A stretch of 36,273 nt of DNA, from the NCBI GenBank assembly GCA_947374535.1, contig CANCCJ010000021.1:1-36273 (forward strand), in the 5' to 3' direction. This DNA is from Comamonadaceae bacterium. GTDB lineage: Bacteria; Pseudomonadota; Gammaproteobacteria; Burkholderiales; Burkholderiaceae. Numbering within the stretch: the stretch's first letter is position 1; every line of letters starts with the position of its first letter. Under the pieces are notes generated by a model. That model made no database searches and was not told where the DNA came from. It saw only the letters and a list, made by a program, of their open reading frames with translations. The translations under genes were made by a program, and so were the position numbers. Shown piece after piece: positions 1-8,873 of the stretch.

Positions 1-252
1 ACGCCTTTACTGGACGACGAAGGCAAGCCCATGCCCGAAAGCCTCTCACCCGAAGTGCAAAAGCGCGAAGCAGGCTTAGAGCTGCGCGGCATCTTGAACA
101 AAATTTTGTTTGAAAGCCTGGACGCACAAATGAAAGAAGCCATTGCGCAGGCAGCAGCAGACCCAACGGCCATGCAGCGCTACAAAGCGCTGTTTGAGCG
201 CCGACGTCAGCTGGGGCTGATCCCCCAAAAACTGGTCGAAAGCCAAGACTGA
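1..252 (+). CDS. dnaG: DNA primase DnaG, C-terminal end (partial)
   Basis: The reading frame is open from base 1 and stops at 250-252, giving the last 83 residues of a protein that begins outside the window. The visible part is helical and charged (for example ALFERRRQLGLIPQKL). This fits the end of the C-terminal helicase-interaction domain through which DnaG binds DnaB at the replication fork. No catalytic TOPRIM or zinc-binding region lies in the window. The identification rests mainly on position: in proteobacteria primase lies directly upstream of rpoD (macromolecular synthesis operon), and rpoD follows here in the same direction after 249 bp. Composition alone would not identify it. Confidence 0.75.
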   Translation, partial: TPLLDDEGKPMPESLSPEVQKREAGLELRGILNKILFESLDAQMKEAIAQAAADPTAMQRYKALFERRRQLGLIPQKLVESQD

Positions 253-501
253 CGCGCCTGCGGCTAATAGATCGCCGCTGTTTTAGGTATAATCCACACT
301 TAGCAAGTGCGACAGCAGCACCTCCGGGCCCGGCTAACCGTGACACAAGCGCACGACTCGCCACCTCACCGCAAGGACTGCATTCCAAATGTTCGCCCAA
401 TCCGCTTGCTTCTAGAAGTTCACCACTTCATCCCCACTTACTCATCCTGCGCCGGTTTTTGTGGCGCTATGTATCCGTTTCTTTGATGTCTAGGAGTTTC
501 C
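253..501 (+). promoter_or_regulatory. rpoD: dnaG-rpoD intergenic region: candidate rpoD promoter and long leader
   Basis: This 249-bp stretch has no credible ORF. A perfect TATAAT hexamer lies at 288-293, but I see no good TTGACA-like box at 16-18 bp upstream, so any promoter here would depend on the -10 element or an activator. Use of it would leave a 5' leader of about 200 nt before rpoD. The leader contains a perfect 10-bp palindrome, CCGGGCCCGG, at 324-333. A purine-rich ribosome binding site (AGGAG, 491-495) precedes the rpoD ATG at 502. The function of the leader is unknown; internal rpoD promoters after dnaG are known in other bacteria. Confidence 0.4.
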
Positions 502-2868
502 ATGCCTGTTGACCGCAAGTCCGAGAAGCCAGCCAAGCCTGTGGCCAAGAAGGTTGTTGCCAAACCTGTGAGCAAAAAGCCAGCACCCGCTGCGCCTAAA
601 GCTGCAGCCAAGCCAGTCCTCAAAGCCACAGCGAAAGCTGTTACCAAGCCCACCACAAAACCCGTCGCGCCATCGACCGCAAAACCTGCGGTCAAGCCTG
701 CAACGAAAGCCACCTCCGTGCCCGCATCGAAAACCAAAACTGCTGCCAAACCCAAAGCAGATGACACCAAGAAAAAAGTTGCCGCTGTAGACGCGCATGC
801 CCCAAAAGCTGCTGCCAAAAAAGCCCCCGCTAAAAAGGCCACCAAAGCCAAGAGCAAAAAAGCCGTTGGCGATGACGAAGACATGAGCGACATCGAAGCC
901 GATCTCGTGGGCGAAGAGCCCGTGGTCGAAGCTGGCGCAGAAAAGGTCAAACCACTGCGCATGAAGATCAGCAAGGCCAAAGAACGCGCCTTGATGAAAG
1001 AATTCGGTTTGGATGAAACGGTGCTGTCTGAAGAAGACATGCAAAAGCGTCGCTCGCGCCTCAAAACTCTGATCAAACTCGGTAAGACACGCGGCTACCT
1101 GACGCACGGCGAAATCTCTGACCACTTGCCCGACAAGCTGGTCGATGCAGAAACCCTCGAAGTCGTGATCAGCATGTTGAACGACATGGGTGTAGCCGTT
1201 TACGAACACACCCCTGATGCAGAAACCTTGCTGCTCAACAACAACACACCGACGGCCGCCACTGAAGAAGAAGCCGAAGAAGAAGCCGAAGCCGCTTTGT
1301 CTACCGTGGACAGCGAATTCGGTCGCACCACCGATCCCGTGCGCATGTACATGCGCGAAATGGGCACGGTCGAGTTGCTGACTCGCGAAGGCGAAATTGA
1401 AATCGCTAAGCGCATCGAAGGCGGTTTGATGGACATGATGGCTGCGATCAGCGGCTCACCTGCCACCATCGCTGCTGTGTTAGCCATGGCCGAAGACATT
1501 CGTGAAAACAAAGTCGTCATCTCGACCATCGTGGACGGTTTCAACAACCTCAACGAAGCCGATGACTATGTGGCGGAAGAAGACTTCGACGAATTCGACG
1601 AAGAAGACGATGACGACGGCAAAGGCGGCTCGAAAGCTCTGACCAAAAAATTAGAAGAGCTGAAAAATGCGGCTTTGGAGCGTTTCGACCGCATGATTGT
1701 GTTGTTCGACAAACTGCGCAAGACCTACGACAAAGAAGGCTACGGCACCCCAACCTACATGAAAGCGCAAACAGCATTGACAGCAGAGTTGATGGGCATT
1801 CGCTTCACCGCCAAGACCATTGAAAAGCTATGCGAATCGGTGCGCAGCCAAGTCGACAGCGTGCGCAAAAACGAACGCGAATTGCGCCGCATCATCGTGG
1901 ACAAATGTGGCATGCCACAAGCCACGTTCGTCAAAGATTTCCCACCTAACTTGCTCAACCTCAAATGGGTCGAGAAGCAAGCGGCAGCAGGCAAACCATG
2001 GTCGACCACCATGGGACGCTTCATCCCGCCTGTGCAAGACTTGCAACAAAAACTGATGGACTTGCAATCGCGCGTGGTGGTGCCTTTGGATCAACTCAAA
2101 GACATCAACAAGCGCATGAACGCAGGCGAGCGTAGCTCACGCGGTGCGAAGAAGGAAATGATCGAAGCCAACTTGCGTTTGGTCATTTCGATTGCCAAAA
2201 AATACACCAACCGTGGCCTGCAGTTCCTCGACTTGATCCAAGAAGGCAACATCGGTTTGATGAAGGCCGTGGACAAGTTTGAATACCGACGTGGCTACAA
2301 GTTCTCGACCTACGCCACATGGTGGATTCGTCAAGCGATCACGCGCTCCATCGCTGATCAAGCGCGCACCATCCGTATTCCTGTGCACATGATCGAGACC
2401 ATCAACAAGATGAACCGCATCAGCCGCCAACACTTGCAAGAGTTTGGTTTCGAGCCCGATGCCAGCGTCTTGGCCGAGAAGATGGAAATTCCAGAAGACA
2501 AGATACGCAAGATCATGAAGATCGCCAAAGAGCCGATCTCGATGGAAACACCCATCGGTGACGATGACGACAGCCACTTGGGCGATTTCATCGAAGACAG
2601 CGTCAACACCGCGCCAATTGAAGCCGCGATGCAAGCTGGTTTGCGCGATGTGGTGAAAGACATCTTGGATGGCCTGACCCCACGCGAAGCCAAAGTGCTG
2701 CGCATGCGCTTTGGTATCGAAATGGCGAGTGACCACACCTTGGAAGAAGTGGGCAAACAGTTTGACGTCACGCGCGAGCGCATCCGTCAAATTGAAGCCA
2801 AGGCTTTACGTAAGTTGAAGCACCCCAGCCGCAGCGACAAACTGCGCAGCTTCATCGACACGATGTAA
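502..2868 (+). CDS. rpoD: Primary RNA polymerase sigma factor RpoD (sigma-70)
   Basis: This 788-residue housekeeping sigma factor directs RNA polymerase to -35/-10 promoters. Residues 1 to about 125 are an unusual Ala/Lys/Pro-rich low-complexity extension (AKP and KKA repeats). Region 1.1 follows, then region 1.2 with [11 protein letters not shown] near residue 280. A non-conserved segment with an acidic run (EEDDDD, about residue 370) comes next. Region 2 starts near residue 555 and contains the core-binding/-10 helices ([17 protein letters not shown]). Region 4.2 has the -35-binding helix-turn-helix ([14 protein letters not shown], near 755) and the protein ends in a typical LRSFID-type tail. 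The ATG at 502 has AGGAG 6 bp upstream. It is downstream of dnaG and is closed by a strong terminator. The extension makes it longer than the 613-residue E. coli protein. Confidence 0.98.
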   Translation: MPVDRKSEKPAKPVAKKVVAKPVSKKPAPAAPKAAAKPVLKATAKAVTKPTTKPVAPSTAKPAVKPATKATSVPASKTKTAAKPKADDTKKKVAAVDAHAPKAAAKKAPAKKATKAKSKKAVGDDEDMSDIEADLVGEEPVVEAGAEKVKPLRMKISKAKERALMKEFGLDETVLSEEDMQKRRSRLKTLIKLGKTRGYLTHGEISDHLPDKLVDAETLEVVISMLNDMGVAVYEHTPDAETLLLNNNTPTAATEEEAEEEAEAALSTVDSEFGRTTDPVRMYMREMGTVELLTREGEIEIAKRIEGGLMDMMAAISGSPATIAAVLAMAEDIRENKVVISTIVDGFNNLNEADDYVAEEDFDEFDEEDDDDGKGGSKALTKKLEELKNAALERFDRMIVLFDKLRKTYDKEGYGTPTYMKAQTALTAELMGIRFTAKTIEKLCESVRSQVDSVRKNERELRRIIVDKCGMPQATFVKDFPPNLLNLKWVEKQAAAGKPWSTTMGRFIPPVQDLQQKLMDLQSRVVVPLDQLKDINKRMNAGERSSRGAKKEMIEANLRLVISIAKKYTNRGLQFLDLIQEGNIGLMKAVDKFEYRRGYKFSTYATWWIRQAITRSIADQARTIRIPVHMIETINKMNRISRQHLQEFGFEPDASVLAEKMEIPEDKIRKIMKIAKEPISMETPIGDDDDSHLGDFIEDSVNTAPIEAAMQAGLRDVVKDILDGLTPREAKVLRMRFGIEMASDHTLEEVGKQFDVTRERIRQIEAKALRKLKHPSRSDKLRSFIDTM

Positions 2869-2905
2869 TTGCATCGCCCTGCCTCACTTTTTTTGGGGCA
2901 ATCAG

Positions 2906-2938
2906 AAAACCCCGCCAGTTTTGCTCGCGGGGTTTTTC
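2906..2938 (+). terminator. Rho-independent terminator of rpoD
   Basis: The stem AACCCCGC/GCGGGGTT (within 2906-2915 and 2927-2936) is followed by a T run at 2933-2937. It lies about 40 bp after the rpoD stop. The A run on the left arm means it could also terminate ligB transcription arriving from the other strand, since ligB ends at 2953. Confidence 0.9.
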
Positions 2939-2952
2939 TTGGTCAGCAGAAT

Positions 2953-3789
2953 TTATTCTGTCGCCAAAGCCATTACACCTGTGGCCGTGTTGGAGATGGG
3001 GATGTGATAGTTTTGGTGTACGGGTTTCACGTGGTCGCCTAACGCACCACGCATGGCCAACCACATCAACAGCTCCACACCTTGGGTACCGGTTTTTTCA
3101 ACCAACTCGTGGATGCTGAACTGCGTCGCCCACTCAGGGTTCTTTTGCAGGCTGTCCATGAATTCCAAATCAAACGCCTTGTTGATGTGGCCTGCTCGTT
3201 CACCGTCGAGCTGATGGCTCAAACCACCGGTGCCCAAGATGACCACTTTCAAATCACTGTCCCAACTGCGAATGGCCTCGCCTACGGCTTTGCCCAAGTT
3301 GTAACAACGCTTGGCCGACGGCAGGGGGAACTGAACGGTGTTGATACAAATTGGCACCGTCAGCACGGGACATGTGTCACCAGGCCAAAATAATTTGAGT
3401 GGCAAGGTGAACGCATGGTCAACCAACATTTCTTGACAGGTCACCACGTCAAATTCTTTTTCCACCAGCTCGTTGATGATGTGCCATGACAAATCAGGCG
3501 CGCCTTTGAACGGTGGCAAGGTGGGAATGCCCCAACCCTCGTCCGCGTTGTTATATTGCGCAGCCGCACCCACGGCGAATGTGGGCATCTTGTCGAGAAA
3601 GAAATTCAAACCGTGGTCGTTGTAAAACACCACGGCCACGTCTGGCTTGACCTTGTCCAGCCACTCGTGAATGGGTGGAAAGCCATCAAAGAAAGGTTTC
3701 CAGTACGGGTCTTGCTGAATGCCTTTGGCAATCGCGCCACCGATAGATGGGATGTGTGATGAGGCGAGGCCGCCAACGATGTTTGCCAT
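2953..3789 (-). CDS. ligB: Protocatechuate 4,5-dioxygenase-type extradiol dioxygenase, beta (catalytic) subunit
   Basis: The 278-residue protein is the Fe(II)-containing subunit of a class III (LigB-type) extradiol dioxygenase, which opens a catechol-type ring such as protocatechuate or gallate next to the hydroxyls. The LigB iron ligands are in place: His12 (SSHIPS), His59 (YNDHG) and Glu239 (GVELLMW). The catalytic His is at about 192 in GTGGLSHQL. Length matches the family (about 280-300). The partner small subunit ligA lies 18 bp upstream in the same operon. No hydratase, aldolase or dehydrogenase of the 4,5-cleavage pathway is adjacent, so the exact substrate (protocatechuate, gallate or a methylated analogue) cannot be fixed. 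The ATG at 3789 is preceded by a GGAG-type site. Confidence 0.9.
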   Translation of the reverse strand: MANIVGGLASSHIPSIGGAIAKGIQQDPYWKPFFDGFPPIHEWLDKVKPDVAVVFYNDHGLNFFLDKMPTFAVGAAAQYNNADEGWGIPTLPPFKGAPDLSWHIINELVEKEFDVVTCQEMLVDHAFTLPLKLFWPGDTCPVLTVPICINTVQFPLPSAKRCYNLGKAVGEAIRSWDSDLKVVILGTGGLSHQLDGERAGHINKAFDLEFMDSLQKNPEWATQFSIHELVEKTGTQGVELLMWLAMRGALGDHVKPVHQNYHIPISNTATGVMALATE

Positions 3790-3807
3790 GGTGTGTCTCC
3801 TTGATGT

Positions 3808-4158
3808 TTATTGGTGGGCTGCAGCGCGCAGCTTGGCTTTGAATTCTTCTTTGGTCATGCCGGTTTGGGCGGCACCCAGGTCTTGCACGTCCAATCCCAA
3901 AATGCCAGCGAACTTGGCGAGGTAGTACACATTGCCGCCAGCAGCAATCAGCCCCAACACGTTGCGTGTGCGAATGGCGTCGGCTTGCTCAGCGGTCAAG
4001 CCGAACTGCAACATGTATGCCTCTTCATTGGCTTTGAAGGTGTTGCGGTTGTCAGCGCTATTGAAGGAATAGCACATCTTGTTGAGGGCGTAGCCTTTTT
4101 GGGCTTGGTCACCGTCAAACAAGGTGGTGCCAAAAATGGGTTCTGGTTTGTGGCTCAT
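3808..4158 (-). CDS. ligA: Protocatechuate 4,5-dioxygenase-type, alpha (small) subunit
   Basis: This 116-residue LigA-type subunit caps the active site of the catalytic beta subunit encoded just downstream. Recognisable family segments are the N-terminal GTTLFDGDQAQKGYALNKMC, the central FKANEEAYM, the AAGGNVYYLAKF block and the MTKEEF end. The frame is open further upstream (to 4239), but the ATG at 4158 is chosen: it has GGAGAC upstream, begins at the conserved region, and the extra 27 residues do not resemble LigA. It is somewhat shorter than the 139-residue Sphingobium LigA, mainly at the C terminus. It is transcribed divergently from a LysR-type regulator, the usual arrangement for a regulated catabolic gene. 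Confidence 0.88.
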   Translation of the reverse strand: MSHKPEPIFGTTLFDGDQAQKGYALNKMCYSFNSADNRNTFKANEEAYMLQFGLTAEQADAIRTRNVLGLIAAGGNVYYLAKFAGILGLDVQDLGAAQTGMTKEEFKAKLRAAAHQ

Positions 4159-4173
4159 GACGTGTCTCCGTGG

Positions 4174-4187
4174 TTGAAATTTTTCAA
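4174..4187. promoter_or_regulatory. Candidate LysR-type operator between ligA and the regulator
   Basis: TTGAA-N4-TTCAA is a perfect dyad in the 88-bp region between the divergent ligA and lysR-type starts. LysR proteins typically bind a T-N11-A dyad near the promoter of the gene they control, and this site fits in position and form. The assignment is inferred from pattern and context. Confidence 0.45.
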
Positions 4188-4246
4188 TGAAACGGAGTGT
4201 GGTCTTCTTAACCCATAAAATAAACAAAGCATTACTCATCTATCCC

Positions 4247-5131
4247 ATGAAAAAATTTAATCATTTGGATCTGGACGGACACTTGCTGCACTTGCTCAGC
4301 ACGGTCATTGAGCTAGGGTCGGTCACGGCAGCGGCCAATGCGCTGGGCATCACCCAGTCCGCAGTCAGCCACCAGCTAGACCGCTTACGTGCCATCGTGG
4401 GCGATGCCTTGTTTGTGAAATCAGGGCGCGGCATTGCGCCCACGGCTCGGGCCGAGTCATTGGCTGAACAAGCCCAAGGGCTGCTGACGCAACTGCAAGG
4501 ATTTGTGCACAGCGGCGCCTTCGAACCTGCGCGCTTGACCCAATGCTTCACCATTGCTGCGAATGATTTGCAACGCGACTTGATACTCCCAGATTTGCTC
4601 AACCGCTTGCAAGCCCAGGCCCCGGGTGTCACACTGCGGGTGGTGCCATCGGACGTGCCCAGCGCAGACATGCTGCGCGCACAAGATTGCCAACTGGTCA
4701 TCAGCCCGCGCCCACCAGACGCGACCGACATCAAACACAAGCGATTGTTTGCCGACAACTACCGCGTCTTTTATGACCCACACGTGCGCAAAGCGCCTCG
4801 CTCGCTCAAAGCCTACGAGACAGCCGAACACATCAGGGTGGTGCACCAACCCAAGCGAAGTTTGGACATAGACGACTTGCTGCTCAAGCGTGGCGTCCAA
4901 CGCCGATTTGCAGCGACCTTGAGTAGCTTTGCAGGCGTGGCCGCCTTCGTGGCAGGCACTCAGCGATTAGCAACCCTGCCCGGCTTGCTACGCCAAGGTT
5001 TGTTGCGTGGCTTGGCCGATGCGCCAGTGCCGTTTGAAACACCCGAAATGCCCATGTATGCCATCTGGCATGTGCGGCATCAGCAGGATCCGGTGCATAT
5101 GTGGCTGCGCGAACAGTTGTTTAAGGCGTGA
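4247..5131 (+). CDS. LysR-type transcriptional regulator, divergent from ligAB
   Basis: The 294-residue protein has a winged helix-turn-helix at about residues 18-65 (SVTAAANALGITQSAVSHQL is the recognition region). A periplasmic-binding-like effector domain follows from about residue 95 to the end. Length is typical for LysR regulators. The ATG at 4247 is preferred over an upstream start at 4187 because the conserved N terminus begins here and the upstream residues are unrelated; no clear ribosome binding site precedes it. Its divergent position next to ligA suggests it controls the dioxygenase in response to an aromatic substrate, as PmdR/LigR-type regulators do. The effector is not known. 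Confidence 0.88.
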   Translation: MKKFNHLDLDGHLLHLLSTVIELGSVTAAANALGITQSAVSHQLDRLRAIVGDALFVKSGRGIAPTARAESLAEQAQGLLTQLQGFVHSGAFEPARLTQCFTIAANDLQRDLILPDLLNRLQAQAPGVTLRVVPSDVPSADMLRAQDCQLVISPRPPDATDIKHKRLFADNYRVFYDPHVRKAPRSLKAYETAEHIRVVHQPKRSLDIDDLLLKRGVQRRFAATLSSFAGVAAFVAGTQRLATLPGLLRQGLLRGLADAPVPFETPEMPMYAIWHVRHQQDPVHMWLREQLFKA

Positions 5132-5245
5132 TGTCTTGAACGAACTCCTCATTCTTGTGCGAACAGTTTGCGCTTACGCATTGTTTGATTGAACGGCTTG
5201 CGATACCCTAAATTTCGGCAATACGCCAACAACAAGGGGAATCGT

Positions 5246-5809
5246 ATGTACTTGATCCAACGTAATTTTTACAAGTCGCTCTTGTTGAGCACATTCGCGC
5301 TGCTTTTTTGCGTCTTGGGTAACCAAGCGATCGCATCGACAGCCGAGGAGCTCAATCAAGAATCAGCGCTAGCACTTCAAGCGCTCCACAAAGCCAACCC
5401 AACAGCGGCAATGATTTCTAAGCAAGCCAAGGCCATTTTGGTATTTCCCAAAGTGGTGAAAGCTGGGCTTGTCTTTGGTGGCAGCTATGGCGAAGGCGTG
5501 CTCATGAAAGGTGGCCGTGTTACCGAATACTTCAACACCGTATCTGCATCATGGGGATGGCAGTTGGGTGCTGAGTCCTATGCCTACGTCGTATTCCTCA
5601 TGAACGACAAGGCGGTTAAATACCTTGAAGAGTCCAAGGGATGGGAATTCGGTGTGGGCCCGAGCCTTGTGGTGGTGAACGAGGGCGTCGCTAAGAACAT
5701 AACCACCACAACGCTCAAGGACGATGCCTACGCCTTCGTGACTGATCAAGAAGGACTGATGGCCAGCCTAAGTTTTGAAGGTACGAAAATCAGCCGCATC
5801 AAGCGGTAA
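5246..5809 (+). CDS. Exported SYLF (YSC84-like) lipid-binding domain protein
   Basis: The 187-residue protein has a signal peptide (hydrophobic stretch about residues 10-28, likely cleavage after AIA near 29). The rest is a SYLF/YSC84 domain: AKAILVFPKVVKAGLVFGGS at about 55-75, the GVLM and WGWQLGAES segments, and a C-terminal KISRIK. SYLF domains in eukaryotes bind phosphoinositides; the bacterial periplasmic members have no settled role but are thought to bind lipids. The ATG at 5246 follows AAGGGGA by about 6 bp, which decides against the upstream start at 5189. No operon partner is visible; it is flanked by the LysR gene and a convergent modA-like gene. Confidence 0.88.
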   Translation: MYLIQRNFYKSLLLSTFALLFCVLGNQAIASTAEELNQESALALQALHKANPTAAMISKQAKAILVFPKVVKAGLVFGGSYGEGVLMKGGRVTEYFNTVSASWGWQLGAESYAYVVFLMNDKAVKYLEESKGWEFGVGPSLVVVNEGVAKNITTTTLKDDAYAFVTDQEGLMASLSFEGTKISRIKR

Positions 5810-5861
5810 AACAAAAAGCAGACGCCTGTTCTTTAAATTCGAATAAGACGTCTCAACGACA

Positions 5862-6641
5862 TCAGCGGTCGACACTGAAACCTTTGCTTTTAAAGATCAA
5901 GGCCGCCTGTGGGGTGAGGAGAAATCGACTAAATTCTGACGCGGATGGGTTATCGATTGCCTTGACACCGATCAAAACAGAATACGTTGTGATTTTTTGC
6001 AGCGAGAGTGGCAATGGCCCAACCAACGTCGCCCCTTTGACGGGCAAGATTTCTGTGATCTGCTGAACGCCAAGTTCGATGTCGCCATGCGCGACAGGCT
6101 CTAGGACGTACCCCACATCACCTAGAGTCGTTTTTGATTTCACCTGCTCCGAGATACCTAGCTGCTCAAGCACACTCGCAAAGTGTTTGCCACTGGTCCC
6201 CTTTTGTGGGTCCATATAAGTAATGCTTTTTGCGCGCAAGATGGTTTCGCGCAATGCTTCCGGCGTTGATATATCAGGCAGTGCCGCTCCTTGTTTGACA
6301 GCGACACCGACGCCAACACTTCCCAGTGGCGTGGCAGAACCTACAAGCACCCAACCTTTGCTCTGAACTTCATTCACCACATCCGTAGAGAGTACCAACA
6401 CGTCGGGACGTCCTCCTTCAGCTAAGCGACGTACCAACACACCCACTGGGGCATATTGCACATCTAGGCTCATTCCCGTTAACTTTTGAAACGCTGGGAC
6501 CAGTTCCTCCAAAGGCGGCTTAACTGCACCAGCACTCCAAACAACCAATGAACCAGCTTGGCAGGTCACAGATGCAACAAAAAATATCAAAGTGGTTGAT
6601 ATCACTTTGCTGAACAAGACGATCCATCGTGATGACAACAT
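5862..6641 (-). CDS. ModA-like periplasmic substrate-binding protein
   Basis: The 259-residue protein has a signal peptide (hydrophobic to about residue 27) and a family 2 solute-binding fold of the molybdate-binding (ModA) type. It starts with the typical VVWSAGAVKPPLEEL, then PVGVLVRRLAEGGRPDVLVLS, and contains the LGDVGYVLEPVAHGDIELGV block. It lies 36 bp behind the large subunit of a molybdenum hydroxylase and probably belongs to the same transcript, which suggests oxyanion binding for cofactor supply or sensing. No modB or modC permease/ATPase is present nearby, so it either works with a transporter elsewhere or has a non-transport role. Substrate specificity is inferred. Confidence 0.8.
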   Translation of the reverse strand: MLSSRWIVLFSKVISTTLIFFVASVTCQAGSLVVWSAGAVKPPLEELVPAFQKLTGMSLDVQYAPVGVLVRRLAEGGRPDVLVLSTDVVNEVQSKGWVLVGSATPLGSVGVGVAVKQGAALPDISTPEALRETILRAKSITYMDPQKGTSGKHFASVLEQLGISEQVKSKTTLGDVGYVLEPVAHGDIELGVQQITEILPVKGATLVGPLPLSLQKITTYSVLIGVKAIDNPSASEFSRFLLTPQAALIFKSKGFSVDR

Positions 6642-6677
6642 GCTGCTACTCCTTCAATGAATCACTATTTTAAAAAA

Positions 6678-8870
6678 TCAAACAAGACCAGCGGCCTTCA
6701 CTTTATGAGGCAAGAACGGAACCGAACGTAAACGAACACCCGTCGCATCGAAAACCGCGTTTGATATCGCCGATGGCACCACTGTTGGAGCCATCTCACC
6801 CGCACCCCACACGGGCATGTCAGGCCGATTGATTAAGCTGACTTGGATACGTGGCACATCTGGAAATCTCAAAATCGGGTAACTTGCCCAATCCGTGCTG
6901 GTCACATGGGTTTGATCAAATTGCAGCTCTTCAAGCAAGGTTCGGCTGATGGTTTGCACAATGCCGCCTTCGATTTGGTTGATGGCGCCATCAGGATTAA
7001 TCACCTGACCACAGTCGTGGCTACACCACACATCGGTCACGCGAATAGCGCCCGTGCTGCGGTTCACTTCCACCTCAGCGACGAGCGCCACAAACGTACG
7101 CTCGTTGTCGTACTTCACAAACGACACACCACGTCCGCGAACCAAATTGTGCGTGGTCTTGGCCGCTGGCGACGAACGACTTTGCCAATTCGATAAACGC
7201 GCCACGTCTTCCAATACAGCACGGGCGCGCGGCTCTTTGAGATACGTCAGGCGCCATTGAAGCGGGTCCACGCCAGCGGCGGCGGCCAACTCGTCGAAGA
7301 ATGATTCATTGGCGAATGTGTTTTGCATACGCCCTGGCGTGCGCAAATGCGAGGTACGAAAAGCCGTGTCAGCCAGGCGATGGACCTCGGTCTGGATGTT
7401 GGGGAACTGGTACAACACATCGGCATTCTTTTGCAAGTTGCCCGTGTAGTGCCCATTGCGCTTGACGCCAGATAGCACCGCAGCCAATAAGGGAAACTCT
7501 TCGAGCGAGCCATTGGCCTGCGCAATGAAAAACTCAGATCGCCAAGCCACCGGCTGACCTGCCGCGTCGAGGCCAGCCTCCATGTCCACCAAGGTGGGCG
7601 GGCTTTTAGGGTCCCAGCCGTGCTCATCGGCACGCATCCACTGCACACGCACGGGTGCACCTGCCAGCTTAGACACCAATGCAGCATCACCCGAACAATC
7701 TTCGTGGCCATTGCGCCCGTAGCAGCCCGCACCATCGAGATAAATCATCCGGATCCGGTCTTTGGGAATATCAAGCACGGTCGACAGTTCTGCTTGCAGC
7801 GAGTGTGTCGCTTGAGAGGCCGACCATACGGTACAACTTCCTTCCTTGAAATCAGCCACCGCGCATGACGGTCCGATGGAGCCATGCGTGTGTGGCGCAA
7901 AGTCGTAGGTGGCCTTGATACGCTTATCTGCACCCGCCAACGCGTTGATTGCATCACCCGTTTTGATGACCGCTTCATTTTTGGCCACAGGCAGTTTGCG
8001 CCAGTAATCGTAAAGCTTGGCTTGCTCTGGCATGGTGTTGGGCGTTGCCCACTGCGTCTTGAGCGCACGTGCTGCTTTGACAGCGGCCCACTCTGACTTG
8101 CAAACGACAGCCAAAAAGTCTTGCTTACGAACGACCTTGATAAAGCCGTTGACTTTACGCGCAGCAGAATCGTCAACGCTGAGCAACTTGCCACCCAGCC
8201 CCGTGGGGCGAATCATGCGGGCGTGCAGCATGCCTGGCAATTTGAAGTCATGCATGTAGAGGAACTTGCCCGTGAGTTTGTCCGGAATATCTACACGCGC
8301 AATCGACTGACCAACAATCTTATGTTGGGCATACGCTTTGATGGGGGCTTTGGGATCGAGCTTGACGTTCAGAGGTGCGCCTTCCAGAAGTGCCGCGTAG
8401 CTGATTTTTCGCTCCCCTTGACGCGTCGAAATAACACCATCGTTCACCGTGAGGTCAGCGGCATTCACTTGCCAGCGAGCCGCAGCAACAGCGAGCAACG
8501 CCTGACGGGCGCTCGCTGAGGCTAGCCGTAAAGTGCCACCGCCGTTTTGCAAACTCAAACTGCCCGCAGACTGGCCTTGATCGAGCGTTGTCAACGTGTC
8601 CCCCATCACCATGTCAATCTGCTTGTAATTGACATCCAATTCTTCGGCCACCATTTGCATGAGTGCGGTACGCACGCCCGTGCCCAAATCGACCTTACCT
8701 GAATAAACGGTCACGCGGCCGTCTGCATTCATGCCAAGCCATGCATCGACGTGCGTGCCGACCATGCTCTTGCTGGGTGCAAGCCCCTGCGCGTAGCCCG
8801 ACGTGCCAACCGCAAACGAGAACGAAACGACAAGACTACTTCCTGCCTGTAAAAAATGACGACGTTGCAT
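6678..8870 (-). CDS. Molybdenum hydroxylase large subunit (isoquinoline 1-oxidoreductase beta/IorB-like), Tat-exported
   Basis: The 730-residue protein resembles the molybdopterin-binding subunit of IorB-type oxidoreductases of the xanthine dehydrogenase family, which hydroxylate N-heterocycles or oxidise aldehydes. The N terminus RRHFLQAG followed by a hydrophobic stretch is a twin-arginine signal, so the folded enzyme is probably periplasmic. Family blocks seen are MVAEELDV, DLGTGVRTALMQ, GAGCYGRNGHEDCSGD and the C-terminal GAGEMAP, with Glu at about 692 in the place of the catalytic base. The [2Fe-2S] partner is encoded 3 bp upstream. No FAD subunit or cytochrome subunit is adjacent, as is usual for two-subunit Ior enzymes. 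The substrate cannot be deduced. Confidence 0.88.
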   Translation of the reverse strand: MQRRHFLQAGSSLVVSFSFAVGTSGYAQGLAPSKSMVGTHVDAWLGMNADGRVTVYSGKVDLGTGVRTALMQMVAEELDVNYKQIDMVMGDTLTTLDQGQSAGSLSLQNGGGTLRLASASARQALLAVAAARWQVNAADLTVNDGVISTRQGERKISYAALLEGAPLNVKLDPKAPIKAYAQHKIVGQSIARVDIPDKLTGKFLYMHDFKLPGMLHARMIRPTGLGGKLLSVDDSAARKVNGFIKVVRKQDFLAVVCKSEWAAVKAARALKTQWATPNTMPEQAKLYDYWRKLPVAKNEAVIKTGDAINALAGADKRIKATYDFAPHTHGSIGPSCAVADFKEGSCTVWSASQATHSLQAELSTVLDIPKDRIRMIYLDGAGCYGRNGHEDCSGDAALVSKLAGAPVRVQWMRADEHGWDPKSPPTLVDMEAGLDAAGQPVAWRSEFFIAQANGSLEEFPLLAAVLSGVKRNGHYTGNLQKNADVLYQFPNIQTEVHRLADTAFRTSHLRTPGRMQNTFANESFFDELAAAAGVDPLQWRLTYLKEPRARAVLEDVARLSNWQSRSSPAAKTTHNLVRGRGVSFVKYDNERTFVALVAEVEVNRSTGAIRVTDVWCSHDCGQVINPDGAINQIEGGIVQTISRTLLEELQFDQTHVTSTDWASYPILRFPDVPRIQVSLINRPDMPVWGAGEMAPTVVPSAISNAVFDATGVRLRSVPFLPHKVKAAGLV

Positions 8871-8873
8871 AAC

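Noticed and set aside
438..1209. Long minus-strand open frames opposite the rpoD 5' end
   Set aside because: They are antisense to the low-complexity Ala/Lys codons of rpoD and give Phe/Gly/Cys-rich or Ala-rich translations without family resemblance.
4159..4239. N-terminal extension of LigA
   Set aside because: The 27 extra residues would run across the divergent promoter region and do not resemble LigA; the ATG at 4158 has a ribosome binding site.
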